Source of the DNA: an uncultured Oscillospiraceae bacterium
Lineage (GTDB): Bacteria; Bacillota; Clostridia; Oscillospirales; Oscillospiraceae
Direction of reading: 5' to 3'
NCBI GenBank assembly: GCA_934565425.1
Contig: CAKTHW010000087.1
Span: 1 to 6,349, forward strand
DNA length: 6,349 nucleotides
The translations under genes and the position numbers were made by a program. Of this stretch, positions 1 through 6,150 are shown in pieces. The notes beneath the pieces were generated by a model. The model saw only the letters and a list, made by a program, of their open reading frames with translations, did not search any database and was not told the origin of the DNA. The first letter of the stretch is position 1. Each line of letters begins with the position of its first letter.

Positions 1-1552
1 CCTTAGAAGCCTCCATGGCTCGCATGGCCACATACAGGGAGGAGAACATACTGGGCGAGTCGAAATCCACGTTGGTGATCTCCCGCATGTTCTTCATCAG
101 ATACTTCACCGTGTTGTGGTGGATGTCCATCTCCGCCGCGCAGGCAGACAGGTCGCCGTTGTTGCGCAGATAGGACATCAGCGTCTTCACGTACTCGGTG
201 TGATACTGGGCGTCATAACGCTCCAACGCGATGAACACCGGGTGTTGGAGACATTTGAAGACGGGGGAGGGCTTGCACAGGTGGATCATGTGGTCCAGCA
301 GGTAGTCGGAGAACACATAGTAGTGCTTGTTGGCGTCCTTGCTCTCGCCGATGTCGATGGTCAGCTTGGCCAGCTCGTACTGGGTCTTGATGTCCTTGGG
401 ACTGTAGAACACGTTGCTGGACGCCGCCTGGAGGTTGTGCTCCTGAATGGACTCCTGGATGAGATTTAGGAACTCCGCGCTGTGGGGCTGATACTGCTTG
501 GCGTCCAGCAGCAGCACCACATACTGCTCAAAGATGATGCACAGATTGGTCTGGAGCAGGGGGATCATAAACCGGCGGATGAGGTTGCAGGGCACGTCCT
601 GGTTGTGGCGGTAGACGGCAGAGCTGGTGACCACCAGCAGGGTCATCTCCTCAGGCAGCTTGATGTCAAACCGCTTGCACTGTGCCTGAGCGTCCTCCTC
701 GCTGAACTCGTTGCCCAGCATGATGCGCATGAAGGAGCGCTCGTTGCTGGAGATGGCCACGTAGTCGTTGCTGTGGTTCTCCAGGAACAGGCTCACGATG
801 CCCCGCAGCTGCTGGATCATGTCCAGGTCGGAGGGCACGTAGGGGCGCATAAAGCTGTAGGCGCAGAGCATCCCAAAGAACTGCTGCCGCACGTAGATGG
901 TGGCGCTGATCTTCTGCACCCCGTTGGGCAGGGTCACACGCATCAGGCCGTTCCGTTCACGGACGGAGTCCAGCAGGGCGTTGTCCGGCAGGTTGGTCAG
1001 GAAGTCCGGCGTGCAGAAGGTCTCCATCACGTCGGCGCCCATGGGGTTGGTCACCACCATCTCACCGGCGCGAGAGTAGGCGAACAGGCTGGGGACGGTG
1101 TTGTGGAGGGAGAAGGGGAGACCGGTGCACTCGGTGGCTGCGGTGAGCAGGTCGGTCACGTCGTGACAGGACAGCGCCAGGGACAGCAGCTTGTTCTGGA
1201 ACAGCAGCGGGTCGTAAGGCTCGATCAGCTCCGTCTGCAGCGCCTCCCATACGGGGGCGAAATTGGTCTCCTCGTTCAGCAGGATGAGCGGTGTCTTCTT
1301 GTACTTCGTCTGCTGGGTGGCGCTCAGCTCAGCGGGGGCGTCCTTGTCCCGGTAACAGATGATGGCCGCGGCCGGCACCTTGTTCTTGTGGGAGATGAGC
1401 TGGCTCATGGGCACGATGTACAGCCGGTCGGGGGTGGTCAGCAGCAGGGTGTTGCCGATGGAGCCATACTCGATGAACTCCGCCTCCGGCCCAATCAGCT
1501 CCGGTGCAAAGGGCGCCAGGGCGGTCAGAATGGTTTCAGTCGTAACTCTCAT
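1..1552 (-). CDS. PucR/CdaR-like helix-turn-helix transcriptional regulator (C-terminus cut by window edge)
   Basis: The minus frame is open from ATG at 1552 to the left edge, giving 517 residues without a stop. The last ~60 residues match the PucR C-terminal helix-turn-helix pattern: a segment like LMSYLRNNGDLSACAAEMDI, then HHNTVKYLMKNM as the recognition-helix region (about residues 478-489), then a D-F-D-S-P motif and a final helix. PucR-family proteins usually end soon after this point, so only a few residues are probably missing. The first ~400 residues have no domain I can name with certainty. They read as a soluble, cytosolic sensory region with no signal peptide or membrane segment. 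The start is supported by AAAGGA 11 nt upstream and by a strong promoter further up. The usual family Y-R-L after the HTH threonine is Y-L-M here. By family it should be a DNA-binding regulator, often of nitrogen, purine or amino-acid genes. Its location after purA is suggestive only, because a terminator separates the two. Confidence 0.8.
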   Translation of the reverse strand, partial: MRVTTETILTALAPFAPELIGPEAEFIEYGSIGNTLLLTTPDRLYIVPMSQLISHKNKVPAAAIICYRDKDAPAELSATQQTKYKKTPLILLNEETNFAPVWEALQTELIEPYDPLLFQNKLLSLALSCHDVTDLLTAATECTGLPFSLHNTVPSLFAYSRAGEMVVTNPMGADVMETFCTPDFLTNLPDNALLDSVRERNGLMRVTLPNGVQKISATIYVRQQFFGMLCAYSFMRPYVPSDLDMIQQLRGIVSLFLENHSNDYVAISSNERSFMRIMLGNEFSEEDAQAQCKRFDIKLPEEMTLLVVTSSAVYRHNQDVPCNLIRRFMIPLLQTNLCIIFEQYVVLLLDAKQYQPHSAEFLNLIQESIQEHNLQAASSNVFYSPKDIKTQYELAKLTIDIGESKDANKHYYVFSDYLLDHMIHLCKPSPVFKCLQHPVFIALERYDAQYHTEYVKTLMSYLRNNGDLSACAAEMDIHHNTVKYLMKNMREITNVDFDSPSMFSSLYVAMRAMEASK

Positions 1553-1581
1553 ACTCAAAAATATCCTTTATTATAATAACC

Positions 1582-1617
1582 TTAACGCGTACAAATAGGG
1601 GAAAGGCAGCGCCTCAT
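1582..1617 (-). other. possible 11-codon upstream reading frame in the leader of the PucR-like gene
   Basis: In the minus-strand leader an ATG at 1617 opens a frame of 11 codons (MRRCLSPICTR) ending in TAA at 1584-1582, 29 nt before the regulator's start. An AGGGG lies only 2 nt upstream, which is closer than normal for a ribosome binding site. It could be a leader peptide, or a chance frame inside the leader hairpin. Confidence 0.15.
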
Positions 1618-1624
1618 GTCCCCT
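1597..1624 (-). promoter_or_regulatory. nested stem-loop in the 5' leader of the PucR-like gene
   Basis: AGGGGA (1597-1602) pairs with TCCCCT (1619-1624). Inside it AGGC (1604-1607) pairs with GCCT (1611-1614) around a 3-nt loop. In the minus-strand transcript this would be a 10-bp interrupted hairpin between the promoter and the ribosome binding site. No T-run follows, so it is not an intrinsic terminator. A role in mRNA stability or translation is inference. Confidence 0.4.
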
Positions 1625-1661
1625 CTCGACACAACGCCTGCCTGCAATTAGAACGAATTAT

Positions 1662-1689
1662 ATTATACTGGAAAAATCAAAAAAGTCAA
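1662..1689 (-). promoter_or_regulatory. sigma-70/sigma-A promoter for the PucR-like gene
   Basis: On the minus strand TTGACT (1689-1684) and a perfect TATAAT (1667-1662) are separated by 16 bp of AT-rich DNA. Transcription would begin near 1655, giving a leader of about 100 nt before the ATG at 1552. This promoter lies downstream of the purA terminator, so the regulator is probably transcribed on its own. Confidence 0.75.
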
Positions 1690-1783
1690 TGAGTGGAAGT
1701 CCGAGTTCGGTGTTTTTTGAACATATGCAAGGAAATTTTAGGAAAGTCAACGTCAAAACCGACAAAAAAAGTAGGAAAATTGT
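1690..1783. other. AT-rich spacer between the purA terminator and the PucR-like gene promoter
   Basis: This is the part of the 299-bp gap between the two minus-strand genes (1553-1851) that the terminator, promoter and leader do not explain. It is AT-rich with A-runs. It contains one weak extra minus-strand promoter-like pair, TTGACT then CATATG with 17-bp spacing. I see no gene or RNA in it. Confidence 0.5.
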
Positions 1784-1817
1784 AAAAAAGAGAGGATATG
1801 CCGCTGCATATCCTCTC
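1784..1817 (-). terminator. intrinsic terminator of purA
   Basis: The segments 1790-1801 and 1806-1817 form a perfect 12-bp stem with a 4-nt loop. On the minus strand the stem is followed directly by six T residues (1789-1784). It begins 35 bp after the purA stop codon. On the plus strand the stem is followed by A residues, so it should work only for minus-strand transcripts. Confidence 0.92.
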
Positions 1818-1851
1818 AAAAAACACAATGATATTTTCAGTTCGTACAGAC

Positions 1852-3135
1852 TCACTTCCGGTACGTCATCTCATGCCGCTTGGGCCCAGTGGACACCATT
1901 TTGATGGGCACGCCGATCTTGGATTCCAGGAAATCCACGTACTTCTTGGCGTTCTCCGGCAGGGCGTCATACTCGGTGATGCCCCGGATGTCGCACTTCC
2001 AACCCGGCAGCATCTCGAACACCGGCTTTGCCTTCACCAGCTGGTTGGGCACCGGGAAGGTGGTGGTCACCTTGCCGTCGATCTCGTAGCCCACGCACAC
2101 CGGGATCTCATCCAGATAGCCCAGCACGTCCAGACAGGTCAGCGCAACCTCGGTCGCACCCTGTACCATGCAGCCGTACTTGGTGGCCACGGTATCGAAC
2201 CAGCCCACACGACGGGGACGCCCGGTAGTCGCACCGAACTCACCCTTGTCGCCGCCTCTGCGCCGCAGCTCGTCGCCGGCTTTCTCTTCCAGTTCGCTCA
2301 CGAAGGGTTCGGTCTTGGAACCGACGCAGGAGGAATAGGCCTTGGTGACGGCGATGATGTCCTTGATCTCGGTAGGCGGGATGCAGGCGCCCACAGCGCC
2401 GAACCCAGCCAGGGTGTGGGAGGAGGTGGTCATGGGGTAGATGCCCAGATCGGGGTCCTTCATAGAGCCCAGCTGACCTTCCAGCAGGACGGTCTTGCCT
2501 TCCTTCAGTGCTTCATGCAGGAAGGTCGTGGTATCCCCCATATAGGGACGTACCAGCTCCCGCAGCTCCATCAGCTCATCGAAGATGGCCTTGGGGTCCA
2601 CAGGGGGCTTGTGGTACAGATGCTCGAAGAGCACGTTCTTCACTTCGCACGCGGCGGTCAGCCGTTCCATCAACCGTTCCTCATCGAACAGGTCGCACAG
2701 CTGGATGCCGATCTTGGCGTATTTGTCCGAGTAGAAGGGGGCGATGCCGCTCTTGGTGGAGCCGAAGGACTTGCCGCCCAATCGCTCCTCCTCATAGGTG
2801 TCCTGCAGCACGTGATAGGGCATCAGCAGCTGCACCCGCTCGGAGATCATCAGATTGGGGGCGGGAGCGTTCTGCGCCTGAATGTTCTTCAGCTCGGCCA
2901 CCAGCTTCTTCACGTCCAGTGCCACGCCGTTGCCGATGACATTGGTCACATGGGAGTAGAAAGAGCCGGAGGGCAGGATGTGCAGGGAGAAGCGGCCATA
3001 ATCGTTGATGATGGTGTGGCCGGCATTGGCGCCGCCTTGGAAGCGGACCACGATGTCGGAATGTTCCGCCAGCAAGTCTGTGATCTTACCCTTGCCTTCG
3101 TCGCCCCAGTTCGCGCCTACGATTGCTTTTACCAT
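1852..3135 (-). CDS. purA: adenylosuccinate synthetase PurA
   Basis: This 427-residue cytosolic enzyme joins IMP and aspartate using GTP to give adenylosuccinate, the first committed step from IMP to AMP. Length is normal for the family. Visible motifs are the N-terminal GANWGDEGKGK (residues 7-17, with the catalytic Asp at 12), the GGANAGHT segment with the catalytic His at 40, GATTGRPRR (301-309) in the nucleotide/aspartate region, and STGPKR (415-420) near the C-terminus. The first motif has N where many bacteria have Q. Several positions that bind IMP in the E. coli enzyme look changed: K141 stands where R143 is expected, and the EGAQG motif reads EGQLG at 219-223. This suggests a divergent Firmicutes-type PurA rather than a broken one. 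The start is fixed by AGGAG 9 nt upstream. The gene has its own promoter and terminator, so it is probably monocistronic. Confidence 0.97.
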   Translation of the reverse strand: MVKAIVGANWGDEGKGKITDLLAEHSDIVVRFQGGANAGHTIINDYGRFSLHILPSGSFYSHVTNVIGNGVALDVKKLVAELKNIQAQNAPAPNLMISERVQLLMPYHVLQDTYEEERLGGKSFGSTKSGIAPFYSDKYAKIGIQLCDLFDEERLMERLTAACEVKNVLFEHLYHKPPVDPKAIFDELMELRELVRPYMGDTTTFLHEALKEGKTVLLEGQLGSMKDPDLGIYPMTTSSHTLAGFGAVGACIPPTEIKDIIAVTKAYSSCVGSKTEPFVSELEEKAGDELRRRGGDKGEFGATTGRPRRVGWFDTVATKYGCMVQGATEVALTCLDVLGYLDEIPVCVGYEIDGKVTTTFPVPNQLVKAKPVFEMLPGWKCDIRGITEYDALPENAKKYVDFLESKIGVPIKMVSTGPKRHEMTYRK

Positions 3136-3154
3136 GATGCAAGACTCCTTTTAT

Positions 3155-3180
3155 CCGTATGGAAACGTCCGTTTCAACGG
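3155..3180 (-). promoter_or_regulatory. interrupted palindrome in the purA leader, proximal to the start
   Basis: GAAACG (3162-3167) and CGTTTC (3170-3175) are perfect inverted repeats around a 2-nt centre. Outer arms CCGT (3155-3158) and ACGG (3177-3180) extend the symmetry. It lies about 20 bp upstream of the purA start and just before its ribosome binding site. It may be a repressor operator or an RNA hairpin. The A-A-A-C-G half-sites recall LacI-family operators, but that link is inference. Confidence 0.45.
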
Positions 3181-3195
3181 TTCTCACAGAGAACC
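3179..3195 (-). promoter_or_regulatory. 17-bp perfect palindrome at the purA transcription start
   Basis: GGTTCTC (3179-3185) and GAGAACC (3189-3195) are perfect 7-bp inverted repeats around ACA. They begin 7 bp after the -10 box, so the predicted transcription start falls at its edge. That position fits a repressor operator that blocks initiation. In RNA it would be a 7-bp hairpin at the very 5' end of the purA message. It touches the next palindrome (3155-3180). Confidence 0.5.
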
Positions 3196-3202
3196 ACATG
3201 AC

Positions 3203-3231
3203 ATTATACGGAAAACAGAGTGGAAATGCAA
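3203..3231 (-). promoter_or_regulatory. sigma-70/sigma-A promoter of purA
   Basis: On the minus strand TTGCAT (3231-3226) and a perfect TATAAT (3208-3203) have the ideal 17-bp spacing. Transcription would start near 3196, giving a leader of about 60 nt. The -35 box lies only 8 bp beyond the stop codon of the upstream gene, so purA can be expressed independently of it. Confidence 0.85.
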
Positions 3232-3239
3232 GGTAAAAA

Positions 3240-3869
3240 TCAACAAAATTGCAGTGTCTCCCTAGAGAATGGGGTGGAAACGGTGAAAAAGTCAGAAACA
3301 GTTGCAGGATTTGCAAGTTTTTGCCACCCGCAGACCAGTTCCGCCTCCGTCAAAGTACACCACACCCGCCCATGCCGCCACCCCATCCCACGGACCCCCG
3401 CCGTCCGCGCCGCCTCCTTCAGCTTTCGCCAAAATTTCCGCCGTTCCTTCCGCTTCTCCGGCAGAAACCGCTCCACCCGACAGGGCATCCCGCGCTCCAA
3501 GTCCCACACCTGCCCCCACCGCCGCAGCAGCACCGATTCCCCCTGCCAGGTCACCTGCCACCGCCACAGCACGCTCCAAAACCGGTCGTCCAGCCACGTG
3601 GTCTCAAAGTCCAACACCGCCTCCAGCGGCGCAAAAGGCAGCGCATTGCTCCGCGCCAGCCGCACCCCCTCCGCCGCCTGCTCCAGCAGCCAGCCCTCGC
3701 AGGCACCGTTCCACCGCCGCTCCAGCTCCGTTATGTATCGCTCCAACCGCCGCTGCGCACCAGCCGACAACGGCTGCAATTTGGGCAGCACACACCGACA
3801 CCGCACCAGCACTTCGTCTTGCGCACACAGCTCCCGCTCCCGGGTTTCCTCCGTCAATACCAGCTTCAT
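3240..3869 (-). CDS. tryptophan-rich protein of unknown function (possible DUF3298/RsiV-like fold)
   Basis: I do not firmly recognise this 209-residue protein. It has no signal peptide or membrane segment and should be soluble. About residues 25-55 hold an LPKL motif and a long amphipathic helix. The middle has a strand-like stretch (SVLWRWQVTWQG), then WDLERGMPCRVERFLP. The latter faintly resembles the 'fDl.tG....l.dlf' part of DUF3298/RsiV-type domains, which are usually extracytoplasmic, so this is only a hint. A very basic helix (EKRKERRKFWRKLKEAARTA) follows. Thirteen residues are tryptophan, about 6 percent, which is several times normal. The start chosen is ATG at 3869 because AGGAGG sits 7 nt upstream. 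The ATG at 3875 would lie 1 nt from that site. The gene is divergent from yerC and followed by purA with its own promoter. I saw no clear promoter upstream of it. Confidence 0.72.
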   Translation of the reverse strand: MKLVLTEETRERELCAQDEVLVRCRCVLPKLQPLSAGAQRRLERYITELERRWNGACEGWLLEQAAEGVRLARSNALPFAPLEAVLDFETTWLDDRFWSVLWRWQVTWQGESVLLRRWGQVWDLERGMPCRVERFLPEKRKERRKFWRKLKEAARTAGVRGMGWRHGRVWCTLTEAELVCGWQKLANPATVSDFFTVSTPFSRETLQFC

Positions 3870-3935
3870 GCACATCCCTCCTGAAAAAGTCTATGACTGA
3901 GACACAAAAGAGTGTGTTTTTTTCTGAAAAATAGG

Positions 3936-3964
3936 TTTACTTTCACGCAGTAAAATGTTAAAAT
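3936..3964 (+). promoter_or_regulatory. promoter of the yerC-methyltransferase-hslO operon
   Basis: TTTACT (3936-3941) and TAAAAT (3959-3964) have 17-bp spacing, giving a start near 3971 and a leader of about 36 nt. Each box departs from consensus at one or two positions, so moderate strength is expected. Inverted repeats overlap it, as described separately. Confidence 0.65.
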
Positions 3965-3972
3965 AGTGAAAG
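3940..3972 (+). promoter_or_regulatory. inverted repeat overlapping the yerC promoter (candidate operator)
   Basis: CTTTCAC (3940-3946) and GTGAAAG (3966-3972) are perfect 7-bp inverted repeats with centres 26 bp apart, bracketing the -10 box. A second pair, TTTACT (3936-3941) and AGTAAA (3949-3954), lies within it. Such symmetry suits a dimeric HTH protein. Autoregulation by YerC is possible but not shown. Confidence 0.4.
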
Positions 3973-4006
3973 ACAGATTTGGAACAGTACCCAGGAGGTA
4001 AAACAT

Positions 4007-4363
4007 ATGTCTAAGGTATTTGGCAAAGAGCCGAGTATGAATTTATATAAAATGATCCTAGAGCTGAAGGATCTGGACGAATGCTACCGATTTTTCCAGG
4101 ATCTCTGCACCGTGTCCGAGCTGCGTGCCATGGAGCAGCGGTTCGACGTGGCCGTCCTGCTCCAGAAGGGCATGATCTACAACGAGATCTTGGAGCAGAC
4201 CGGCGCCAGCTCCGCCACCATCAGCCGGGTCAACCGCGCCCTGAACTACGGCGTGGAGGGCTACCACCAGGTCTTCGCCCGTGTGCTGGGGGATGAATGC
4301 GTCCCGCCCACGGCGGAGAAGGGGAGAAAAGCCGGCCGCAAAAAAAAGACGGAGGACGCATGA
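4007..4363 (+). CDS. yerC: YerC/YecD-type TrpR-superfamily DNA-binding protein
   Basis: This 117-residue protein matches the YerC/YecD group of the TrpR superfamily along most of its length. Characteristic segments are the helical start (LYKMILELKDLDECYRFFQD), LCTVSELRAMEQRFDVAVLL, and the helix-turn-helix YNEILEQTGASSATISRVNR (about residues 55-74). The family is known from Firmicutes. It resembles the E. coli Trp repressor fold, but its ligand and targets are poorly defined, so tryptophan binding should not be assumed. Residues after about 95 form a basic tail rich in Lys and Arg (GRKAGRKKKTEDA) that could add non-specific DNA contact. AGGAGG lies 8 nt before the ATG. The stop TGA overlaps the next gene's start as ATGA, indicating translational coupling. 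Confidence 0.93.
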   Translation: MSKVFGKEPSMNLYKMILELKDLDECYRFFQDLCTVSELRAMEQRFDVAVLLQKGMIYNEILEQTGASSATISRVNRALNYGVEGYHQVFARVLGDECVPPTAEKGRKAGRKKKTEDA

Positions 4364-5139
4364 GCGCCTACGGAGAACTGGCTCGCTACTACGACGGCCT
4401 GACCCGAGACGTGGACTACACCCAATGGGTGGCCTGGTACCAGAAGTGGTTCCAGCGCAGTGAGGTTCCAGTGAAGATCGTCCTGGACTTGGCCTGCGGT
4501 ACCGGTACGCTGACCTGCCTCTTGGCGCAGGCGGGTTACTCCATGATCGGCACCGATCTGTCCATCGAGATGCTCTCAGAAGCCCAGGAGAAGGCGCTGG
4601 AACTGACCTGCGAGCTGCCGGTGTTCCTGCACCAGTCCATGGACAAGCTAGACCTGTTCGGCACCATCGACGCCTGCGTCTCCAGCCTGGACAGCCTGAA
4701 CTACGTCACCGACGAGGCCATCTTGCAGGCCGCTTTCCATAAAATCCACACCTTCCTCATGCCCGGCGGCTACTTTTTGTTCGACATCCTGGCTCCCGCC
4801 CACCTGCGCAGCCTGGACGGCCAGCTCTTTGTGGACGAGACCGAGGACGTGTTCTGCCTCTGGCGGGCGGAGTACCACCCGGACAGCGCCCAGGTCACCT
4901 ACGGCATGGATCTGTTCGAGCGGGACGGCGACTGCTGGTATCGAGAGCAGGAGGAACACACCGAGCGGGCGTGGGAGCCGGAGCGCTTGAAACAACTGCT
5001 CCTGGACGCCGGTTTCGCGTCCGTCACCTACTACGGCGGCCTGGAGGAACGCCCACCCCGCCCCGACGACCGGCGCTTGACCTTCGTCTGCGTCAACGGG
5101 GAAGGGGGACAGCACATCCCGCCTGGTTACGTCCCTTAA
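4360..5139 (+). CDS. class I SAM-dependent methyltransferase
   Basis: This 259-residue soluble protein has a Rossmann-fold methyltransferase core. Motif I is VLDLACGTGT (residues 41-50), which binds S-adenosylmethionine. The acidic end of strand 2 is D66 in IGTDLS, followed by EML, typical of the Methyltransf_25/11 group. DACVSSLDSLNY (104-115) is the motif II region and MPGGYFLFDI (134-143) the post-II strand. The N-terminal YGELARYYDGLTRDVDY pattern resembles the YqeM-type small-molecule methyltransferases of Firmicutes, but the substrate cannot be read from sequence. The start at 4360 is chosen because GGAGG lies 4 nt upstream and ATGA overlaps the yerC stop. A longer in-frame start at 4297 would lie inside yerC. 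It is the middle gene of a probable yerC-methyltransferase-hslO operon, 68 bp before hslO. Confidence 0.9.
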   Translation: MSAYGELARYYDGLTRDVDYTQWVAWYQKWFQRSEVPVKIVLDLACGTGTLTCLLAQAGYSMIGTDLSIEMLSEAQEKALELTCELPVFLHQSMDKLDLFGTIDACVSSLDSLNYVTDEAILQAAFHKIHTFLMPGGYFLFDILAPAHLRSLDGQLFVDETEDVFCLWRAEYHPDSAQVTYGMDLFERDGDCWYREQEEHTERAWEPERLKQLLLDAGFASVTYYGGLEERPPRPDDRRLTFVCVNGEGGQHIPPGYVP

Positions 5140-5154
5140 TCCACATTCAAATCC

Positions 5155-5180
5155 GGTGAGCCAACTTCCGTTGGCTCGCT
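5155..5180 (+). terminator. intercistronic stem-loop between the methyltransferase and hslO (weak or partial terminator)
   Basis: GAGCCAAC (5158-5165) and GTTGGCTC (5170-5177) form a perfect 8-bp stem with a TTCC loop. Three more pairs including wobbles extend it to 5155-5180. The sequence after it is TTCCCCATTTAT rather than a clean T-run, so termination should be partial at best. It may instead be an mRNA-processing or stability element. The hslO ribosome binding site follows 12 bp later. Confidence 0.55.
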
Positions 5181-5207
5181 TTCCCCATTTATAGGAGGTA
5201 TGTTACG

Positions 5208-6095
5208 ATGTCTGATCAAATCGTTCGCGTTATCACTTCTGATGGCGCCGTCATGGCCTCTGCCATCACTGGCAAGGAGCTGGTAGAGCACGCCCGCCAA
5301 ATCCATAAGACCCTCCCGGTGGCCACTGCCGCCCTGGGTCGCTCCCTCATGGGCGCGTCCATGATGGGCAACCAGCTGAAAGGGGACAACGACTCCCTGA
5401 CCCTGCAAATCCGCGGCGGCGGCCCCTTGGGCATGATCACCTGCGTCAGCGACTCCCAGGGCAACGTCCGGGGCTACGTCACCAACCCCTTCGTGGACAT
5501 CCCCCGCAAGAGCCAGGGCAAGCTGGACGTAGGTGCCGCCGTGGGCACCGACGGCAGCCTGACCGTCATCAAGGACCTGGGCCTGAAAGAGCCCTACGTG
5601 GGCAGCATCCCCCTGGTCACCGGCGAGATCGCCGAGGACATCACCGCCTACTTCGCCACCAGCGAGCAGTTCCCCACTGCCTGCGCCCTGGGCGTCCTGG
5701 TGGACAGAGACCAGTCCGTCAGCGCCGCCGGCGGCTACCTCATCCAGCTCCTGCCCGGTGCCGACGACGCGGTCATTGATAAAGTAGAGCGCGGCATCCA
5801 GCAGGTGGGCTACGTCACCCACGCCTTCCAGGAGGGGGTCACCCCCTTGGAGCTGGTGCAGAAGGTTTTGGGCGAGTTCGAAGTGGAAGTCCTGGAGACC
5901 ACCCCCGTCGAATACCGCTGCTATTGCAGCCGGGAGCGGGTCAGCCGCGCCCTCATCAGCCTGGGCGTGGACGAGCTGCAAAAGATGATTGATGAGCAGG
6001 GACAGGCGCAGCTGAGCTGCCACTTCTGCAACAAGGAGTATACCTTTGATAAGGCCGAGCTGGAACAGCTCATCCAGTCCATCCAGCAGGGATAA
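5208..6095 (+). CDS. hslO: redox-regulated molecular chaperone Hsp33
   Basis: This 295-residue cytosolic holdase binds unfolding proteins during oxidative stress, and its length is standard for Hsp33. The N-terminal domain begins IVRVITSDGAVMASAI and contains the family segments GRSLMGASMMGNQLKG, LTLQIRGGGPLGMITCVSDS and GNVRGYVTNP (about residues 43-90). The middle carries YFATSEQFPTACALGVLVD and GGYLIQLLPGA. The C-terminal redox switch is complete: C238-Y-C240 and C271-HF-C274 form the CxC...CxxC zinc site, 30 residues apart. The protein should therefore be released to its active form by disulfide formation and zinc loss. AGGAGG lies 9 nt before the ATG. It is the last gene of the probable operon with yerC and the methyltransferase. 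No terminator is seen after its stop, and a tRNA promoter begins 27 bp later. Confidence 0.97.
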   Translation: MSDQIVRVITSDGAVMASAITGKELVEHARQIHKTLPVATAALGRSLMGASMMGNQLKGDNDSLTLQIRGGGPLGMITCVSDSQGNVRGYVTNPFVDIPRKSQGKLDVGAAVGTDGSLTVIKDLGLKEPYVGSIPLVTGEIAEDITAYFATSEQFPTACALGVLVDRDQSVSAAGGYLIQLLPGADDAVIDKVERGIQQVGYVTHAFQEGVTPLELVQKVLGEFEVEVLETTPVEYRCYCSRERVSRALISLGVDELQKMIDEQGQAQLSCHFCNKEYTFDKAELEQLIQSIQQG

Positions 6096-6121
6096 AAATT
6101 GCGTAAAAATGAAAAAAGTGG

Positions 6122-6150
6122 TTGACAAATCCGTCATTGTTCGCTATAAT
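6122..6150 (+). promoter_or_regulatory. consensus sigma-70/sigma-A promoter of the tRNA cluster
   Basis: Both hexamers are perfect: TTGACA (6122-6127) and TATAAT (6145-6150), with 17-bp spacing. Transcription would start near 6157, about 20 nt before the tRNA-Val gene. Such strength is typical of stable-RNA promoters. Confidence 0.93.

Noticed and set aside
482..1576. Long plus-strand open frame (364 codons) opposite the PucR-like gene
   Set aside because: It is antisense to a gene with clear family motifs, its composition is His/Gln/Val/Gly-rich shadow coding, and it has no plausible ribosome binding site.
1702..1718. CCGA-GT-TCGG followed by a T-run on the plus strand
   Set aside because: The stem is too short to act as a terminator and no plus-strand transcript is expected there.
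3158..3195. purine riboswitch upstream of purA
   Set aside because: The leader is only about 60 nt and lacks the conserved purine-riboswitch core. Only two simple hairpins are present.
1798..3201. Plus-strand open frame (467 codons) opposite purA
   Set aside because: purA is certain on the other strand. The frame starts inside the terminator hairpin and is a by-product of GC-rich codon use.
3902..3923. ACACA/TGTGT hairpin followed by seven T residues on the plus strand
   Set aside because: The stem is only 5 bp and AT-rich, and no plus-strand gene lies upstream for it to terminate.
3302..3934. Pro/Ala-rich plus-strand frame opposite the Trp-rich gene, resembling a low-complexity wall protein
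   Set aside because: The minus-strand frame has AGGAGG at good spacing and mixed, protein-like composition. The Pro/Ala frame is the expected complement of GC-rich Gly/Arg/Trp codons.
5136..6137. Minus-strand open frame (333 codons) opposite hslO
   Set aside because: It is a mirror of hslO codon periodicity, has no family motifs, and begins inside the tRNA promoter region.
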